From CAZMVY01 sp964569765 (lineage in GTDB: Bacteria > Planctomycetota > Phycisphaerae > UBA1845 > PWPN01), in NCBI GenBank assembly GCA_964569765.1, contig CAZMVY010000245.1:1-5949 (forward strand): a DNA stretch of 5,949 nt, read 5' to 3'. A model generated the notes under the pieces. It ran no database searches, was not told the DNA's origin, and worked only from the letters and a program-made list of their open reading frames with translations. Positions 5,948 through 5,949 of the stretch are shown here, one piece after another. A program made the translations under genes and the position numbers. How positions within the stretch are numbered: the first letter of the stretch is position 1; each line of letters opens with the position of its first letter.

Positions 5948-5949
5948 CC

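Noticed and set aside
1..5949. tRNA or rRNA genes, or a phage-defence cluster
   Set aside because: No cloverleaf or conserved rRNA stretch was recognised, and the two real genes are an efflux permease and a lysozyme with no defence-type neighbour.

Overview
This window looks like GC-rich bacterial chromosomal or metagenomic DNA. The best taxonomic clue is the C-terminus of the minus-strand protein. It carries two acidic EF-hand-like loops, each followed by Phe-Phe/Phe-Gln, Cys-Phe and Gly-Pro-Asn. From memory, this tail recurs on secreted proteins of Planctomycetota, especially Phycisphaerae. That assignment is an inference from one motif.

Layout: (1) Positions 2-3115, plus strand, hold nearly all of an AcrB/MexB-type RND multidrug efflux permease, cut at its 5' end by the window edge. 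Its proton-relay residues are intact, but the first 12 visible codons are polar where transmembrane helix 1 should be. (2) Positions 3112-3468 are a 357-bp deleted IS630-family element. It has 25-bp imperfect terminal inverted repeats (21/25 identical), flanking TA dinucleotides as the expected target duplication, and only the last ~94 codons of a DDE transposase. (3) Positions 3471-3609 lie between two convergent genes and hold two hairpins. One contains a perfect TGTGA-N6-TCACA palindrome; the other is a strong 11-bp stem that probably serves as a bidirectional terminator. (4) Positions 3610-5721, minus strand, encode a complete 703-residue secreted GH25 muramidase: signal peptide, GH25, fibronectin type III, three Ig-like repeats, and a paired EF-hand (dockerin-like) tail. 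(5) Positions 5722-5949 are its leader, with a good sigma-70-type promoter at the far edge and an approximately 190-nt untranslated region.

The most notable observation is where the small IS630 derivative sits. Removing it with one TA copy rebuilds an in-frame TAG exactly at the end of the efflux gene. The element therefore inserted into the stop codon. Because both of its ends begin TTGA, the junction reads TAT TGA, so the pump gained one tyrosine and kept a stop. The two genes show no functional link beyond both acting at the cell envelope, and no new multi-gene system is evident.
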